Source: Aureobasidium sp. EXF-3400 (taxonomy: Eukaryota > Ascomycota > Dothideomycetes > Dothideales > Saccotheciaceae). Taken from it: DNA of 36,545 nucleotides. The notes below the pieces were generated by a model that saw only the letters and a list, made by a program, of their open reading frames with translations, was not told the origin of the DNA and did no database searches. The translations under genes were made by a program, and so were the position numbers. The DNA lies in contig SWBL01000426.1 in assembly GCA_024195585.1 (NCBI GenBank), positions 1-36,545 of the forward strand, in the 5' to 3' direction. This document shows, piece by piece, positions 1 to 9,315 of this stretch (its first letter is position 1; each line of letters opens with the position of its first letter).

Positions 1-56
1 CACTAGATAATTGACATGGAATGGCATGTTAGCTAGAAGTAGTGGCATGGCATGGC

Positions 57-1118
57 ATGGAGCCGAAATTCCACCGATTCCATGTAACATCCGCTCTGCC
101 AAAGAAGGACACCACGACGGATGATGACGCGTTTCAGATTGGCGGATACATCCTCTCCGTGTACTTAGATCCACTCGGTAAAACCCATGAGCAAGGTTGT
201 AAGACACCCAGACAGGATAATACTCTACCTCCTTCCTACACGACCAGAACAGAATCACCCACTGCCCTCGACCTTCCATATCAACCGCCAACCTACACTG
301 CTGTCCTCGCTGTCGATAACGAAGACAACCTCAAGTTCGTTTGCTTCGATGAGACACACATCCATCCAGACAAAGAACATGATAATCATATCAACGAATT
401 ACTCGACAGGGCTAAGGCGCGGGTTGACCTCGACTTCAAGGAGAGGCAGGATATTATCACCGGCATATTCTTTGATCGACATTGCGGACGAGAGCTCTTT
501 GGCTTGAATACACACGGTGCCCAAGTCCTCCTCCAGCACCCACTCCTACGAACTGCCGCACGCAAAGACCTGCTCGGACTGTTCTATAGACGGACTACTT
601 TTCTCTGTAACTTCGACTTTGGCACAGGCGAAGACGACGAGCCTATCCTCGCCAGAGCTCTCCGAAACCTCGGACCTACCCGTTCGTCTGAACTCTTTGC
701 CCCAGCATCTAAACCTGCTGTACACCTCGCCCTCACGTTCTTCAATCTCAATTCGCTCATTACCATCCATGAACTCTACCAGTGGGTGTCACTCTTCCTT
801 GATGGACCTCTAAGTCCCGACCAACTTCAACCACCTGGTCAGTACGATAACTGGGCTTTCAACGACCTCTATAATCGCGAGCCAAGCGCCAGAGAATCCG
901 CCCTCCAATACTTCGTCGTAGGCCTACAAGAGGCAGGACGCAAACTCGGTCGTCGTCCTGCAGTCCAGCGCGGTGACTGGCGCAAAGTAATCCTTCAATG
1001 GCTTGCAGACTACGATAACACTGCTGATTGGAAGGCGGAAGGAGATAATCACACAAGGGGAAAGATGGTTGTTGGACAGTTAACCAAGCATAGATTTCAA
1101 CGTCTAGCTAAGAAGTAG
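57..1118 (+). CDS. Gene A: hypothetical protein of the left accessory block, 353 aa
   Basis: One uninterrupted frame of 353 codons begins at the ATG at 57. The frame stays open upstream only to an in-frame TAG at 30-32, so 57 is the first usable ATG unless an upstream exon lies before the window. I do not recognise the family. The protein looks soluble, with no signal peptide or membrane segment. It has an acidic, polar N-terminal third, a middle part rich in Leu, Phe and Arg, and a basic end (FQRLAKK). Codon choice (many CTC, ACC, GAC) and absence of low complexity make it look like a real gene. It lies 293 bp upstream of gene B in the same orientation, which suggests the two belong to one unit. 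The region just before the ATG holds short GGCAT repeats (44-60). Confidence 0.55.
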   Translation: MEPKFHRFHVTSALPKKDTTTDDDAFQIGGYILSVYLDPLGKTHEQGCKTPRQDNTLPPSYTTRTESPTALDLPYQPPTYTAVLAVDNEDNLKFVCFDETHIHPDKEHDNHINELLDRAKARVDLDFKERQDIITGIFFDRHCGRELFGLNTHGAQVLLQHPLLRTAARKDLLGLFYRRTTFLCNFDFGTGEDDEPILARALRNLGPTRSSELFAPASKPAVHLALTFFNLNSLITIHELYQWVSLFLDGPLSPDQLQPPGQYDNWAFNDLYNREPSARESALQYFVVGLQEAGRKLGRRPAVQRGDWRKVILQWLADYDNTADWKAEGDNHTRGKMVVGQLTKHRFQRLAKK

Positions 1119-1200
1119 TGTAGCAACATGCGGTTCTCATGCTGGGAACCTTCGCAAGATATGTGTTTCATTAATGCAATGAGTTTGGTATTTCAGTCGC

Positions 1201-1350
1201 TCCTTCCTATCAATTCGAGGCTACCTTCCCACGCTTCCTTCCCAGGCTTCCTTCCCTCCATGCCTGCATCACAGGCTTCGGTGAAACCCTCATGTTACTC
1301 CCAACACCTTCCCATACCTTCCCACACATTCCCACACCTCCCACCTCAGT
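1201..1350 (+). promoter_or_regulatory. CT-rich tract with repeated CTTCCC motifs upstream of gene B
   Basis: The gap between genes A and B is dominated on the plus strand by C and T, with many CCTTCC/CTTCCC and CCCACAC repeats. It ends about 60 bp before the gene B ATG at 1412. Pyrimidine-rich leaders directly upstream of start codons are common in filamentous fungi, so a core-promoter or 5'-leader role is inferred. It may also be simple low-complexity sequence. Confidence 0.4.
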
Positions 1351-1411
1351 GACAGTCTCACTACCCATCTCATTCATCGCACTGAGGAGACTCTCGCCTC
1401 TGCAACCAACG

Positions 1412-3336
1412 ATGAGCAACCCCAGTTGGACTCCAGCAGAACTTGATGCCTCGTAAGTCGCTCACCGTCCTCTGTGCCTCCATCACTTCCGCATCTCTGC
1501 CTGTCGCCTCTCACTCTGCTGCCTCTTGCTGATTCCTGTAGACGGCGCCTTAACAAATCCACGCGAAGAGCACTCATCAATGGCAGAGCCCCCCAGTCTG
1601 CCATCCAGCAAACATTCATCGCCGCTGCTCAGAGAAGTCAAAATGCACCGCTCGTTCAGCCGCTCGCACAGCAACCTGTCGCTGCGATCAGCGCTACCAC
1701 CAGTCACCAGGCCTCAGTTGCACATCCTCCCTCCTTGAACCAGAACACGGCCTTCGTTCAGCCACCCGCACAGCAACCTGTCGCTGCTACCAGCGCTACC
1801 ACCAGTCACCAGGCCTCAGTCGCACATCCTCCATCGTTGAGCCAAGACACAGCCTTTGTCCAGCAACCCGCAGAGCAACATGTCGCTACTATCAGCCAAC
1901 AGACGTCAGCTTCACCAGATTACATTATCCCCGACTACATTGATACCATATTATCCCCTATGCATTTCCCCGAGGCTGAGCGAGACTTCGACACTTGGAC
2001 AGATGATGGGATGTGGGACATCCAGATTGCACCACCTGAGCAAGAGAAGCATGGTACATCTCCCAAGGACGATGACTGCCCCGGCTCGAAAGGCACACCA
2101 TCGAACGCTACACCACCACGCCATTCTTCCGATGACTGCCCCGGCTCGAAAGGCACACCATCGAACGCTACAACACCACGTCATTCTTCCGACGATGGCA
2201 CATCGCCGCACACTGGCTCCCCTCATTTGCCTTTTGAGGACCACCGCCCTTCTGGCTTTGAAGCCACATCACCGAAAGCTACACCACCACTTCACCCCTC
2301 TGACGATGACATGTTGCATATTGGCTCCCCTCATTTGCCTCTCGACCCTCCTGAAGATGGTACATTGCACATTAGCTCAAGTCCTGGAATTCCTATCGTG
2401 CAATAAGAGAAGAGACAAGGACCCCCGGAACGCTGGGTGACTTCGACCGGCCCGTTCGCTTTCTCTGAAGCCTTCGACTTGATGTTCCATACGTTGCACA
2501 ACACACTCAACCTGCGTACTATACCTATCATTGGTGTCACTCTTGAAGAGAAAGATCTCCTCAGCATCCCATGGCCGAGATGGTACACAGACGCCGTGAT
2601 GGACATTGTCGGGCGTCGTGGTGTCCGTGGTGCTCCTTTTCCTGACACGATATACTATCAGGACGCGGTGGCTATCATCGCACACGTGGCTGTTCTCCCG
2701 ATCACAAATGTGTATGGGAGACACGTAAACCGTCAAAAGCTAGAGGATTGGTGTACTTCTCTACGACATTCCGAGATCCAAAAGCCAGGCAACAGATGGC
2801 CATGCGGCCGTATGAAATCAACATGCCTGTCCGTCGTGTTTGGATGGACCCCTTTCAACTCGCACTGGATCGCAGTACAAATCACTAAGGGAGGAACCAT
2901 TACCATATGGGATTCCTTGCAAAGCGCTGTGATAAAACGGTACGCGCAGATGATCCTACCCGTGTACGCACGTCTTATCGCCCTCAACCCTGCCAACCAA
3001 TGGGAGGAGTCTGCGTTCGATGATTGCCAAGTGGAATACGCTGCTACCCTTCAGCAAAACAACAACGAAGATTGTGGCCCTGCAGCCGCTACAACCATAT
3101 ATCACCTCCTTCGCGTGGAGCCCAACGAGCAAGTATTCGACGGACGATACCTTCGATTCACACATCTGGTCATGGTATACAACGCATCCAACCTTCTTAC
3201 CTCCCGTTCTACCAGCCGATTGCCACGATCTCATATGGAACTTTCTACGTCAGTACGGACCAGGGCCAATGCGATCCCAAGACGTACAAAGATTCGCCCT
3301 CACTCTTCCACCCTCCCCGTGCGCAAAATGTTGTAA
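1412..3336 (+). CDS. Gene B: Ulp1-like (C48) cysteine protease-domain protein with repeat-rich N-terminus
   Basis: Exon 1 runs 1412-1452 (MSNPSWTPAELDAS); an 89-nt intron 1453-1541 (GTAAGT...CTGTAG) follows; the frame resumes at 1542. The N-terminal half is rich in Pro, Ser, Thr and Gln and contains two tandem repeats. An in-frame TAA at 2404 interrupts the frame, but a 48-nt candidate intron (2360-2407, GTACAT...ATAAG) would remove it and keep phase. The C-terminal half carries a Ulp1/SENP-type papain-like fold signature: His in NSHWIAVQI, Asp in TIWDSLQ, and a Cys in NNNEDCGPAAA, in the family's order His-Asp-Cys. Such enzymes cleave SUMO/ubiquitin-like proteins or, in mobile elements, unknown substrates. 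After about 3160 the ending is uncertain: frame 1 stops at 3336, while an alternative frame ending at 3343 reads more like protein. It could be a pseudogene. Confidence 0.6.
1642..1905 (+). repeat. 102-bp tandem repeat, about 2.5 copies, within gene B
   Basis: Two complete 34-codon units start at 1642 and 1744. A third, shorter and diverged copy starts at 1846. Each unit encodes a variant of F/L-V-Q-P-x-A-Q-Q-P-V-A followed by a Ser/Thr/His stretch and AHPPSL. The first two copies are very similar at DNA level, which suggests recent duplication. Confidence 0.85.
2071..2250 (+). repeat. 60-bp tandem repeat within gene B
   Basis: The units at 2071-2130 and 2131-2190 differ at only two positions (C/A and C/T in the second half). 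Both encode DDCPGSKGTPSNAT followed by a PRHSS ending. A third unit from 2191 starts with the same Asp-Asp but has diverged, and a related GSPHLP motif recurs twice further on. The near-identity points to recent slippage or unequal exchange. Confidence 0.85.
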
Positions 3337-3388
3337 CACGTAGAACTACAAAAATGCACAATACTTTCGAGAAACAGGATAGCATCCA

Positions 3389-4289
3389 ATGAAACACCAT
3401 TTATTCTGGGCTCTCTGTGGATACACCTCGGATTCAGAGATTATTGTGCCTTTTGATAGCGAATCCTCATCAAGACACACGGTGGAGATGTCCACCCGAA
3501 GGGTATGAGCCAGACTTCCTGCCGTTGATCTCATCCTATCTCAAAGCTACAAAGGTCATCCTCAAGCAGGGCATGCATCCATCAGTCAAGGATCTCATGG
3601 CGTGCCTCAAGTCCATTCATGCAGTGTCCACAGATACCTGCCGTCGTAGCGTTGTTCTTATGGGAACCAGTCTCGATGCCCCCAGCTGCAACCCACTCTC
3701 CTGGACATGGCTCGTCAATCGCTTCCCTGGCATCTCCTTTAAGGTAGCCATTTTTCTACCACTCGACGATAATCACGCGAACGTTCCCTCCTGCAATACG
3801 TCGGTACCTGGTGCGACAGTTAGATGGAGCCTCTATGCTGCGGACCTCTTGGCCGCTCTGTATCATCCATTGCCCCACGAGCAATCTGAAGGACTGAGAT
3901 GCCAGGAGCGCACGTTGATATCGGTACGTATCATGCACATGTGCTCGATGCACATAAGGTATTCGTCGTCAAATCTCTAGCAGCTTTTCGGTGGAGACAA
4001 CATTACCCAGTCAGTGCAGCAATCGGTTGGGCTGAGGGTTCAAAGAGAAACACATTCCGTATCACACGGGTCAAAGACGGAACAGTGACGCAGTTCATCT
4101 TCGTGTACTTTAAACTATCAAGACCTTCAAGAAGAATACTGTCTTCAATTTCACAGATGCATGGGCCCAGGTCATCTAAGTTGCTGGCGGAGAGTACTGA
4201 TGAGTACGAAGACAGGAGGATGATAAGGACGAATCAGAGCAGGAGGTTGAGGGAGAGGACGAAGGGGTCGAGGAGGTCGTCGGTGAGCC
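3389..4289 (+). CDS. Gene C: unrecognised gene or gene remnant between gene B and SSN8, structure unresolved
   Basis: Protein-like reading frames follow one another on the plus strand without one continuous frame. The ATG at 3389 (MKHHLFWALCGYTSD) runs to a possible donor at 3503; a 52-nt intron 3503-3554 would link it to a second frame (VILKQGMHPSVKDL onward). A third frame from 3899 (MPGAHVDIGTYHAHV onward) extends to about 4110, and a fourth from 4114 (TIKTFKKNTVFNF) joins, via a candidate 45-nt intron 4171-4215, to a strongly acidic stretch (DDKDESEQEVEGEDEG). That stretch meets a good splice donor (GGTGAGC at 4282-4288) next to the SSN8 stop codon. I recognise no domain. Either it is a multi-exon gene truncated on the right, or it has decayed by frameshifts. 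The joins between frames are not secure. Confidence 0.35.
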
Positions 4290-5211
4290 CTATTTGCCGA
4301 GCTGTGCTTCCTTCATAAATCTCGTGATGCCGTCCTTACAAGTCCGCTCGATATAGTTCTCCCAAACCTCATAAAGACTGATAAACTCTTGAGTAGCAGC
4401 CATACATTCTCCAACATCAATGTCGCTCTCTGCCATCCATTGGACCATCTTGGCGACCTTGTTAGGATTTTGCAAAGCGCTCTGCACGGCTAGCGCACTG
4501 GTTGCGGCAGCATGAGCCTGTAGATTGGACTGAGTCGGACGCAAGACAACGGCCAGGAACATTGCTGTGACAGCGATGATATGTGGTGGATACATCAGAG
4601 GCATGTCGGTATTGTAGTGGTCGTTGATGATATTTTGAGATAGCGCCATCTCTTCGGTAGACAGGTTTAGGCCTGGCGCTAGATCGTTGAGACTGCGGTA
4701 TGGATGATGGACGATCATGCGTGCTGACATAGTGCTGATGAGATGGAACTCGCATTCACCAATCTTGGAGATGTCGTTGATGCCTAGCTCAGGCCACTGT
4801 CTAGCTGCCTCGGCCAAGACCAATCTAATGTGTATTGGACATTCTTCGACCTTGCAAGCAACGTAGACAGCTGTTGTCATGACGAGATATGGATTAGTCC
4901 GTCGAATATCGACTCTTGTGTAAAATCGTCGAACATAGACTTGAGCTGTGGCAAGTGGTTGCTGTCTGACATTCATCCTACGGCCAAGTTTTATTATCTC
5001 TACACGATGCGATCAGCTGAATGATCACTTTCGTTATGTCGCCAGACGTACGCTGCTGTATGTAGATGTTCATCAGGCGTGGCTCGGGTAGAGGAAATCT
5101 GCTGTGTAGTTCCTGGTTATCCTGTTGCTGTTGACTCCGGATATCATCGAGTTGGTCTTTGGTGAAAGTCCAATGTGTCCGCTGTGTCGAATCCCAATAG
5201 TTGGCCGCCAT
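4290..5211 (-). CDS. SSN8: RNA polymerase II holoenzyme cyclin-like subunit (cyclin C, Mediator kinase module)
   Basis: Two exons, 5211-5052 and 4999-4290, are separated by a 52-nt intron (GTACGT...GTGTAG) and give 289 aa. The protein begins MAANYWDSTQRTHW, the usual start of ascomycete SSN8 proteins. It continues with the cyclin-box core (NVRQQPLATAQVYVRRFYTR, then NPYLVMTTAVYVACKVEECP and IVHHPYRSL). Cyclin C pairs with the kinase Ssn3/Cdk8 in the Mediator kinase module, which phosphorylates RNA polymerase II and transcription factors in the nucleus. Length matches the family (about 290-320 aa). The gene stands head to head with the mitochondrial carrier at 5855. Its stop codon abuts the accessory block on the left, so its 3' UTR must be transcribed antisense into gene C. 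Confidence 0.95.
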
Positions 5212-5854
5212 GTTGGATTGTTGCGTATCTTTGTGATCAAGAGATATATTACTGATATTTCGGATGCGAAGTGATGTTTTCGGGATATGCCTTTGATGTT
5301 GTGATTACATTCAAGATGCATTCGACATGGCAGGTTATCACGACTTGGGACCGGAGAGCGCCAAGACTACGCTCAAGTACGGAAAGAGCGGGTTATGGAG
5401 GCATTTTCAAAAGCATACCGGTTCTTGATTTGCGGAGCGACCTATATGCGATTGCCGATGTTTGGTTATTGTGGTAATACACCTTGAGGTCGAATGAATT
5501 GATGTGCACAGTGCGACAAGATTGCAAGTGTCTCGAAGTAGGTGTTTATTTCCGGAAAGGTCAGCAAATTCAAGCTTGGGCGTGTACAGGAAACGCCAAG
5601 AAGGGAAGGAAGGAAAAGCGTCATATGTCAGGACAGCGGGGATGAGGCCTTTTCGGTTGTTCGAGGCTTAGAGAGAAGGTCACGATAACACGCTTTTCAC
5701 CGTTGCCTTGCTGCGAATCATCATCAGCTACCGTGTTGCGCCCGCCATCGAAGAAGCGCCCAGTGCTGGAACAACAGCAAGGCGCATCGTGGACCCCCTT
5801 TCTTGGTGTATACCATGAAACCGACATAGTCCAAACTTCAACAGACGGCTGACC
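5212..5854. promoter_or_regulatory. Shared intergenic promoter region, SSN8 / mitochondrial carrier
   Basis: This 643-bp region separates two divergent start codons (5211 minus, 5855 plus) and must hold both promoters. I see no convincing open frame or RNA gene in it. No specific factor site could be assigned with confidence. Confidence 0.6.
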
Positions 5855-7905
5855 ATGGACGCCGAATCACCCGCCGACAGGGAAAACAGGACTCGCTCCT
5901 TGTGGAAGAAGCTGGACATACAGAACGAGGGCTCGCTTGACCTCAAGACCTTCAGGAAAGGTCTAAAGAAGCTCGACCATCGTGAGCATCAGCCACGACC
6001 TGCCTTGGCCAACAGACCGCTGACCTGAATGTCAATCGCAGCTCTGAAGAATGCAGATGACTTGATAGAGGATGTGCTCCACGCCGCAGACATCAACAAT
6101 AGCGGCCGCATTGAATACGATGGTTAGCAGCACGAAGCCTGCCCTACACGATCGAACAAGCCGCTGACCCGACAAAGAGTTCCGCAAATTCGTCGATCAG
6201 ACCGAACGAGAGCTTTGGCAACTCTTCAAGAGTATAGACCGCAACAACGATGGCAACCTCGACAAGAACGAGCTACGCGCTGCCTTTGTCCGTGCCGGTC
6301 TAGCCGTACCAAACTCGCGCCTCGACAACTTTTTCGACGACGTCGACACGGACAACGATGGTGTTATAAATTTTGGAGAATGGCGGTATGTCTGGGAAAC
6401 TATCGGGGTTTGGTTCAAGACTAATGACAACCAGCGACTTTCTCCTGTTCATGCCTACGAGCTCGCCCGGCATCAAGGCCGTCATGTCGTATTATCAGGG
6501 GGCTGTCAAGGTGACCGCAGAGGGCGATGTGTCAGTCAGTGATGAGACGATTCAGGGAATAGGTACTGCAACCTCCTTTCTTAAACACTCGCTCTTTGGG
6601 GCCATCACCCGAATTGCTTCACCACCACCAGCACCATCACCATTACCATCGCGGCAGTATCCTGAACATCATGATACTCTGCCCGAAAGCAATCCACCCC
6701 TCCCGTCACTCCACAAAGAAGCCGCTGTTGTCTCTGATCACGACGACCGATCATATGCATCGCGTGCCCTGGCCTTTATGAGCATGCTGACGGAGTTCGT
6801 CCCTGATCCAGGCTATTTCCTGGCTGGCGGCATATCAGGCGTCGCTTCGAGAACCACAACCGCTCCTCTAGATCGCCTCAAGGTCTATCTTATCGCCCAG
6901 ACCGGCACCAACGAAGCGGTACAAGCCGTCAAAAGTGGTGCTCCAGCTGCTGCTGCAAAGTCGAGCGCAAACACTCTGGTAAAAGCCTGCAAGGAGCTTT
7001 GGGCTGCAGGCGGTATCCGAAGTTTGTTTGCTGGTGAGTTCATCTTTCCAACCAGTACTTGAATTAGACTGACTGTCCGAAAAAGGCAATGGCTTGAATA
7101 TTGTCAAGGTCATGCCCGAGTCTGCCGTTAAGTTTGGCTCGTACGAGGTAGATGGTCCGCATCCATATCAAAGGAGTAACGCTGACAACCATCCTAGGCC
7201 GCAAAAAAGATGGTCGCTAAATTCGAGGGTCACTCAAATACACGAAAGATCTCACCCGTCTCGCAATTCATTGCGGGTGGTGTAGCAGGAATGGTTTCAC
7301 AAGCTGTCGTCTACCCCCTCGACACGCTAAAATTGTAAGCCGATACTAAATTTTGCATTTGTATCAGACTGCTGACATGCGACAGCCGAATGCAATGCGA
7401 AACTGTGCCAGGAGGTCTCCGTGGAACAAAACTCATCGCCGCGACCGCTGTCAAGATGTGGGGTAACAACGGCATCTTCTCCTTCTATCGCGGCCTACCA
7501 ATGGGTCTTATTGGAATGTTCCCGTATGCTGCCATTGATCTCGGTACTTTTGAGTATCTGAAACGCACCATCACCGCATACAATGTCAAGAAATATGGAG
7601 GACACGAGGCCGATGCTGCACCTAGCAGTTTTGCAACAGCTCTGATCGGTGGCTTCAGTGGTGCCATTGGAGCTTCCGCTGTCTACCCTCTGAACCTGCT
7701 CCGTACCAGGCTGCAGTCACAAGGCACCGCCAGCCATCCTCGGACGTATACCGGCATCATGGACGTTACTCGACAAACACTTGCAGGAGAAGGTGTTAGA
7801 GGTCTCTTCAAGGGACTAACACCTAACCTGCTCAAGGTCGTCCCAGCCGTGTCCATCACCTACGTCGTTTACGAAAAATCCAAGAAAGCCTTGAACCTTC
7901 GCTGA
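5855..7905 (+). CDS. Calcium-binding mitochondrial carrier (ATP-Mg/Pi, SCaMC/Sal1 type)
   Basis: Seven exons (5855-5981, 6042-6122, 6178-6385, 6435-7033, 7086-7147, 7198-7334, 7386-7905) give 577 aa. The N-terminal domain has four EF-hand loops. The first, at residues 21-32, is degenerate because it lacks the final Glu. Those at 59-70 (DINNSGRIEYDE), 90-101 (DRNNDGNLDKNE) and 126-137 (DTDNDGVINFGE) look competent. The C-terminal half has three mitochondrial-carrier repeats with PLDRLK, PLDTLKFRMQ and a variant YPLNLLRTRLQ. This architecture is that of the inner-membrane ATP-Mg/phosphate exchangers (human SCaMC/APC, yeast Sal1), in which cytosolic-side Ca2+ gates adenine-nucleotide loading of the matrix. 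A Pro-rich linker of about 60 residues between the two parts is longer than needed. Substrate is inferred from architecture. Confidence 0.93.
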
Positions 7906-8917
7906 TTAGCGAACCACCAACACTATATCGACTGCTTTACGAAAGATACCCACACACCATCTCACCTCACAGCATGGCATTGCCAGCACTCTACGACTCG
8001 CAGTCTATCTCTTGAATTGGAACCTGTCACATTCCTCGAGTCTTCGTCCATCAATGCATTGCGCAAGGCGCTACAATGGAGTTTTCATTTTCACTTTGTT
8101 CTTTTCCGGATATTCATTTTTAGGGTGGCAGAAGTTCCGAGTTGGCATAAATCTTGTCAATCAGGATGTGGACATAGACTCGTTTTTGCCAGCAATTGGC
8201 GTGCTGTATTGCTTTATCCCACTAGAAACTTGCTGTCGAATTTTCTGAATGATCTAAAATCTAGAACAGAGTCTTCCACCCTTGCTGTCTTCGTCGTTGC
8301 AAACCTATGTGAGGTAGATAATTTCACCAATGTCATATGGCTTATGTCTGTCCTACGGCTTAGAGCGCGAGACGGTCAACGATTATATGTCTCCCAGACA
8401 AGCTCCAAGTGAGACACAAGCTTCTGATCGTGCCTCAGTGCCACAGTATCATTCATAGAATTTTCAAACACCAGGAAAATACCACCAGCGGAGTTTTACA
8501 CAACAATTGGAAGACGCCGCAATATGCGTATGTGTTTACACAGCTTTATCTTTCCTCCCTGTGTGCAAAATTATATCATGCGGATAGCTATAGAAATGCA
8601 CAGTTCCTTTGGTAAATGAGAAACGCCCACCGAGATTCGCATTTTTGTCGACTCTCTATGGACTTTACTACCATCTGGAAATTACTGTGCATTTTGATAG
8701 CTCCAGCACCGCGTATCTGTTGTCGTGAGAGCGAGAGGAGTGACCAAATTCAGCACATGGGGAGGTCTGACGTCTGTCAAGAATTTGGTGGAGTGTGTGG
8801 TAGGCTGTGGAGACGGGAGCTTGTGAGATATTGTGTGCTGTCTCGATACAGTCACAGAGGTTGGAAACTGAACAGGATGGTCTCCAGCAGCGAAGTTCAA
8901 AAGAGAGCGCCGGATGC
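7906..8917. other. Gene-free region downstream of the carrier
   Basis: About 1 kb, locally AT-richer than its surroundings, between the carrier stop and the tRNA terminator. Short open frames at 8012-8412 lack protein-like composition and conserved motifs. It probably holds the carrier 3' UTR; I see nothing else. Confidence 0.6.
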
Positions 8918-8922
8918 AAAAA
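8918..8922 (-). terminator. RNA polymerase III terminator of the tRNA-Gly gene
   Basis: A run of five T on the minus strand (AAAAA on the plus strand) begins five bases past the tRNA discriminator base, the usual position and form of a Pol III stop signal. Confidence 0.8.
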
Positions 8923-8926
8923 GTAG

Positions 8927-9028
8927 TGCTGTGTATGGGAGTCGAACCCATGATTTCTGCCTGTCCATAGTGACTAGAGTTGCCTCTATATGGGAGGGCA
9001 GCGTCTTAAACCACTAGACTAACACGGC
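8927..9028 (-). tRNA. tRNA-Gly(CCC) with a 28-nt intron
   Basis: The minus strand folds as a complete cloverleaf. The acceptor stem (GCCGTGT with ACACAGC, discriminator A) has one C3-A70 mismatch. The D stem is GTCT/AGAC, the anticodon stem is CTGCC/GGCAG, and the T arm is ATGGG-TTCGACT-CCCAT. The anticodon loop reads C-T-CCC-A, then a 28-nt intron at the canonical position after base 37, then A. The mature length is 74 nt. The loop resembles the one I recall for yeast tRNA-Gly(CCC) (TTCCCAT), and discriminator A with C35 C36 fits eukaryotic glycine identity. Intron bases CTATGG can pair with the anticodon side (CCATA), as expected for splicing-endonuclease recognition. The B box (GGTTCGACTCC) and a T5 terminator are present. 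Glycine identity is inferred from the CCC anticodon. Confidence 0.88.
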
Positions 9029-9315
9029 CCGAATGGATTGGTTGGGGGTGAGTCGGTTTCTGATACTCTTACAGGCCAGGCATGGGTTGTGGTGATGACG
9101 AACAAACGCGTTGGTACACATGCGGCGGCTATGTGCATCTATGTTGCGGAAAGAGCGTCCCAATCTTCCCCTGACCCAGCCAGTCGGTCCCCCATCTTGG
9201 CCAGGAAAGAACCAGTGCATACTAGTAGCAAGCCCTCTTTCTAATCTTGTTTATTAGCTTCTGCCTTTGATCTCATCGTCTCCCATAAAACTACTCACCA
9301 CTGACCATCCAGATT
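9029..9315. other. Short intergenic region upstream of the tRNA and downstream of the GAL4-type regulator
   Basis: This 287-bp stretch holds the 5' flank of the tRNA gene and the 3' flank of the regulator at 9316. No gene or distinct repeat is visible. Confidence 0.5.

Noticed and set aside
1..4289. Whether the accessory block is a RIP-mutated transposon relic
   Set aside because: Base composition looks balanced and long frames remain open, so strong RIP is not supported; only the single TAA at 2404 fits such a change.
8012..8412. Overlapping plus-strand frames with hydrophobic stretches downstream of the carrier
   Set aside because: Composition reflects local AT-richness; no conserved motif, signal peptide or exon partner is seen.
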